Shown one piece after another: positions 6,460 to 7,578 of a DNA stretch of 7,578 nucleotides. The DNA is from UBA8752 sp042095055 (lineage in GTDB: Bacteria; Bacteroidota; Bacteroidia; Flavobacteriales_D; Sanyastnellaceae), in contig JBELBZ010000060.1 in the NCBI GenBank assembly GCA_042095055.1, positions 1 to 7,578 of the forward strand. Reading direction: 5' to 3'. Below the pieces are notes generated by a model. It was given only the letters and a program-made list of their open reading frames with translations. It did not search any database and was not told the DNA's origin. Every line of letters begins with the position of its first letter. The stretch's first letter is position 1. The translations under genes were made by a program, and so were the position numbers.

Positions 6460-7193
6460 AGGAAATCGGGACGAATGGTGATGTCGGAAACAATGCCGAA
6501 ACCGCGGGCATCGATGGCATTGAGGACCTGTCGGGCCACAAATTCCGGTTGCATGCCCTTCTTGAACCCAGGGCGATATTGGTCCAGCAATGCGGGGTCC
6601 TTGGTCTGTTCGATAAAGGCGGTATTGACAGCCCCTGGACAAATTGTGGTGGTGGCCACTTTTTCTTTGAGGTCTTGGCGAATGGCCTCGCCCAACGCCA
6701 GCACAGCGTGCTTTGTAGCGCAGTATACCCCGCTGTTGGGGAAGACGTTGCGGGAAGCCACAGACCCCATGTTGATGACCAAACCTTGGTGTTCAATCAG
6801 ATGGGGAAGGGAGACATGAAGCGTGATCAAAACGCCTTTGACATTGACGTCCACCATGGTCATCCAGTCGTCCAGCTCGGCCTGGTCCAGTGGGGAAAAA
6901 ATGCCGAGCCCAGCATTGGGGATGACCACGTCCAACTTTCCAAATTCGGCCACACAACGGGCGACGGCTTTTTGCTGAGCGCCAGGGTCGAGCACATCCA
7001 TCACGCCCGTCAGGATGCGGCCATTTCCTGTGGCCCCTGCCATGGCCTCTTGGGCGACTTGTTCGAGGGCCTCTTCGCGACGGGCTGTTGCGAACACCTG
7101 ATGTCCATGGGCCACCAAAATGCGGGCAATGGCCGCCCCGATTCCACTGCTGGCTCCGGTCAGGAAAATCGTTCGGGATGGGCTGGTTTCCAT
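6456..7193 (-). CDS. Classical short-chain dehydrogenase/reductase (SDR), YdfG-like
   Basis: A 245-residue soluble NAD(P)-dependent oxidoreductase with one Rossmann fold. Visible: the cofactor motif TGASSGIG (12-19); Arg38-Arg39 at the end of beta-2, which suggests NADPH preference; D66; PNAG (92-95, Pro replacing the first Asn of the usual NNAG); and the tetrad N117, S144 (MGSVAS), Y157 and K161 (YCATK). PGAVNTAF follows and the C-terminus reads SDITIRPDFL, as in YdfG/serine-3-dehydrogenase-type SDRs acting on small hydroxy acids or aldehydes. The true substrate cannot be deduced. The length fits the family and ATG at 7193 gives a compact N-terminus just ahead of the Rossmann strand. It follows the upstream gene's stop by 24 nt and overlaps the glycosyltransferase by 4 nt, so the two are co-transcribed. 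A dehydrogenase making an envelope-sugar precursor is possible, but most nucleotide-sugar SDRs are of the longer extended type. Confidence 0.93.
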   Translation of the reverse strand: METSPSRTIFLTGASSGIGAAIARILVAHGHQVFATARREEALEQVAQEAMAGATGNGRILTGVMDVLDPGAQQKAVARCVAEFGKLDVVIPNAGLGIFSPLDQAELDDWMTMVDVNVKGVLITLHVSLPHLIEHQGLVINMGSVASRNVFPNSGVYCATKHAVLALGEAIRQDLKEKVATTTICPGAVNTAFIEQTKDPALLDQYRPGFKKGMQPEFVARQVLNAIDARGFGIVSDITIRPDFL

Positions 7194-7197
7194 GTGG

Positions 7198-7205
7198 TGA
7201 AGGTA
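7198..7205 (-). promoter_or_regulatory. Promoter-like TACCTTCA element before the SDR gene
   Basis: On the minus strand, CTACCTTCACCACATG leads directly into the SDR start. TACCTTCA differs from TAnnTTTG at two positions, but its placement is the same as TACCTTTG before the CPD gene: TA lies 12 nt before the ATG in both, and both run on to CACATG. It may be a -7 element giving a leaderless transcript, or some other start-proximal signal. A TTG occurs upstream, but only 13 nt away, shorter than the usual spacing. Confidence 0.3.
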
Positions 7206-7217
7206 GTAGCCGAGGGG

Positions 7218-7578
7218 TCAATTGAGCACCCAGAACAGAAAGCGAAAACCCATACTGCTCTCAGCGGGGACGACGGTTCCGACATGTAAGCCAGCGGACA
7301 GGTGGGGCAGGGGGAGCGTCAGGACGCCGCCCTCGACAACCATGGATTGCCCTTCTTGAATTCGCTGACCTGTGGCGTCAAGGATGGTGAAGCGCAGGGG
7401 CGGGTTCAGTTCCATCGGAATGTGCACACGAAGGGTAGAATCTCCGGGTCGGACAGGCCCCGCCATCGCCGACACTTGGGGAGCGATCCACCGGTCAAGC
7501 GATTGGGCCGCGCATTGGAGCAGGTCGTCCCTTAGTGCGGCAAAAATGTCCTCTTCGACCCGGTAAAAAGCACTGGAT
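7218..7578 (-). CDS. 3' part of a probable T9SS-sorted secreted protein (partial)
   Basis: The frame is open from the right edge of the window to TGA at 7218, giving the last 119 residues of a longer protein. Residues about 1-33 of this fragment look helical and charged (FYRVEEDIFAALRDDLLQ). From about 37 the pattern resembles a type A T9SS C-terminal sorting domain: AGPVRPGDSTLRVHI in place of the usual YPNPxxxxLxV, then LRFTILDATGQRIQEG, LTLPLPHLSAGLHVGTV, and a final hydrophobic strand FRFLFWVLN. In this family such domains direct cargo through the type IX system to the cell surface, where they are cleaved. The YPNP motif is degenerate and the usual basic residue in the last strand is displaced, so the call is moderate. 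An internal GTG at 7475 or ATG at 7466 is not needed, since coding clearly continues upstream. The functional domain lies outside the window. Confidence 0.62.
   Translation of the reverse strand, partial: SSAFYRVEEDIFAALRDDLLQCAAQSLDRWIAPQVSAMAGPVRPGDSTLRVHIPMELNPPLRFTILDATGQRIQEGQSMVVEGGVLTLPLPHLSAGLHVGTVVPAESSMGFRFLFWVLN

Noticed and set aside
6183..7289. A 368-codon plus-strand open frame across the SDR gene
   Set aside because: It is antisense to the SDR, which has all its catalytic motifs, and runs across gene boundaries with no recognisable domain.

Overview
This GC-rich window looks like a chromosomal segment of a Bacteroidota bacterium, probably Flavobacteriia-like. The evidence is a TonB-dependent receptor with N-terminal carboxypeptidase-D-regulatory-like (CPD) modules, a companion secreted CPD-domain protein, a C-terminus resembling a type IX secretion (T9SS) sorting domain, starts without Shine-Dalgarno sequences, and TAnnTTTG-like promoter elements. 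I would not go below phylum with confidence.

All convincing genes lie on the minus strand, packed head to tail, so transcription runs from high to low coordinates. In that order they are: the 3' end of a probable T9SS-sorted secreted protein (7578-7218); a classical short-chain dehydrogenase/reductase (7193-6456); a GT4-type glycosyltransferase overlapping it by 4 nt (6459-5281); peptide chain release factor 3, prfC (5264-3666); a small secreted CPD-domain protein (3625-2966); and a TonB-dependent outer-membrane receptor (2961-115). Gaps are -4 to +40 nt, so one or two polycistronic units are plausible. Short promoter-like elements precede the SDR gene, the CPD gene and perhaps prfC. The block ends in a GC-rich hairpin (60-87), which probably also serves a plus-strand gene whose last codons may lie at the left edge. 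No stretch over 300 bases lacks a gene. I see no tRNA, rRNA, CRISPR array, insertion sequence or phage gene.

The CPD protein and the receptor are the most evident functional pair: both are predicted to be exported, they are 4 nt apart, and they carry three CPD-type modules between them. No SusD-like lipoprotein is present, so this is not a standard glycan-uptake SusCD pair, and the substrate cannot be read from the sequence. RF3, the SDR and the glycosyltransferase look like ordinary housekeeping or envelope genes that share the transcription unit. I did not find a clearly new defence or mobile system. The better leads are the receptor/CPD pair and a conserved motif at a fixed distance from two start codons that suggests leaderless transcription.
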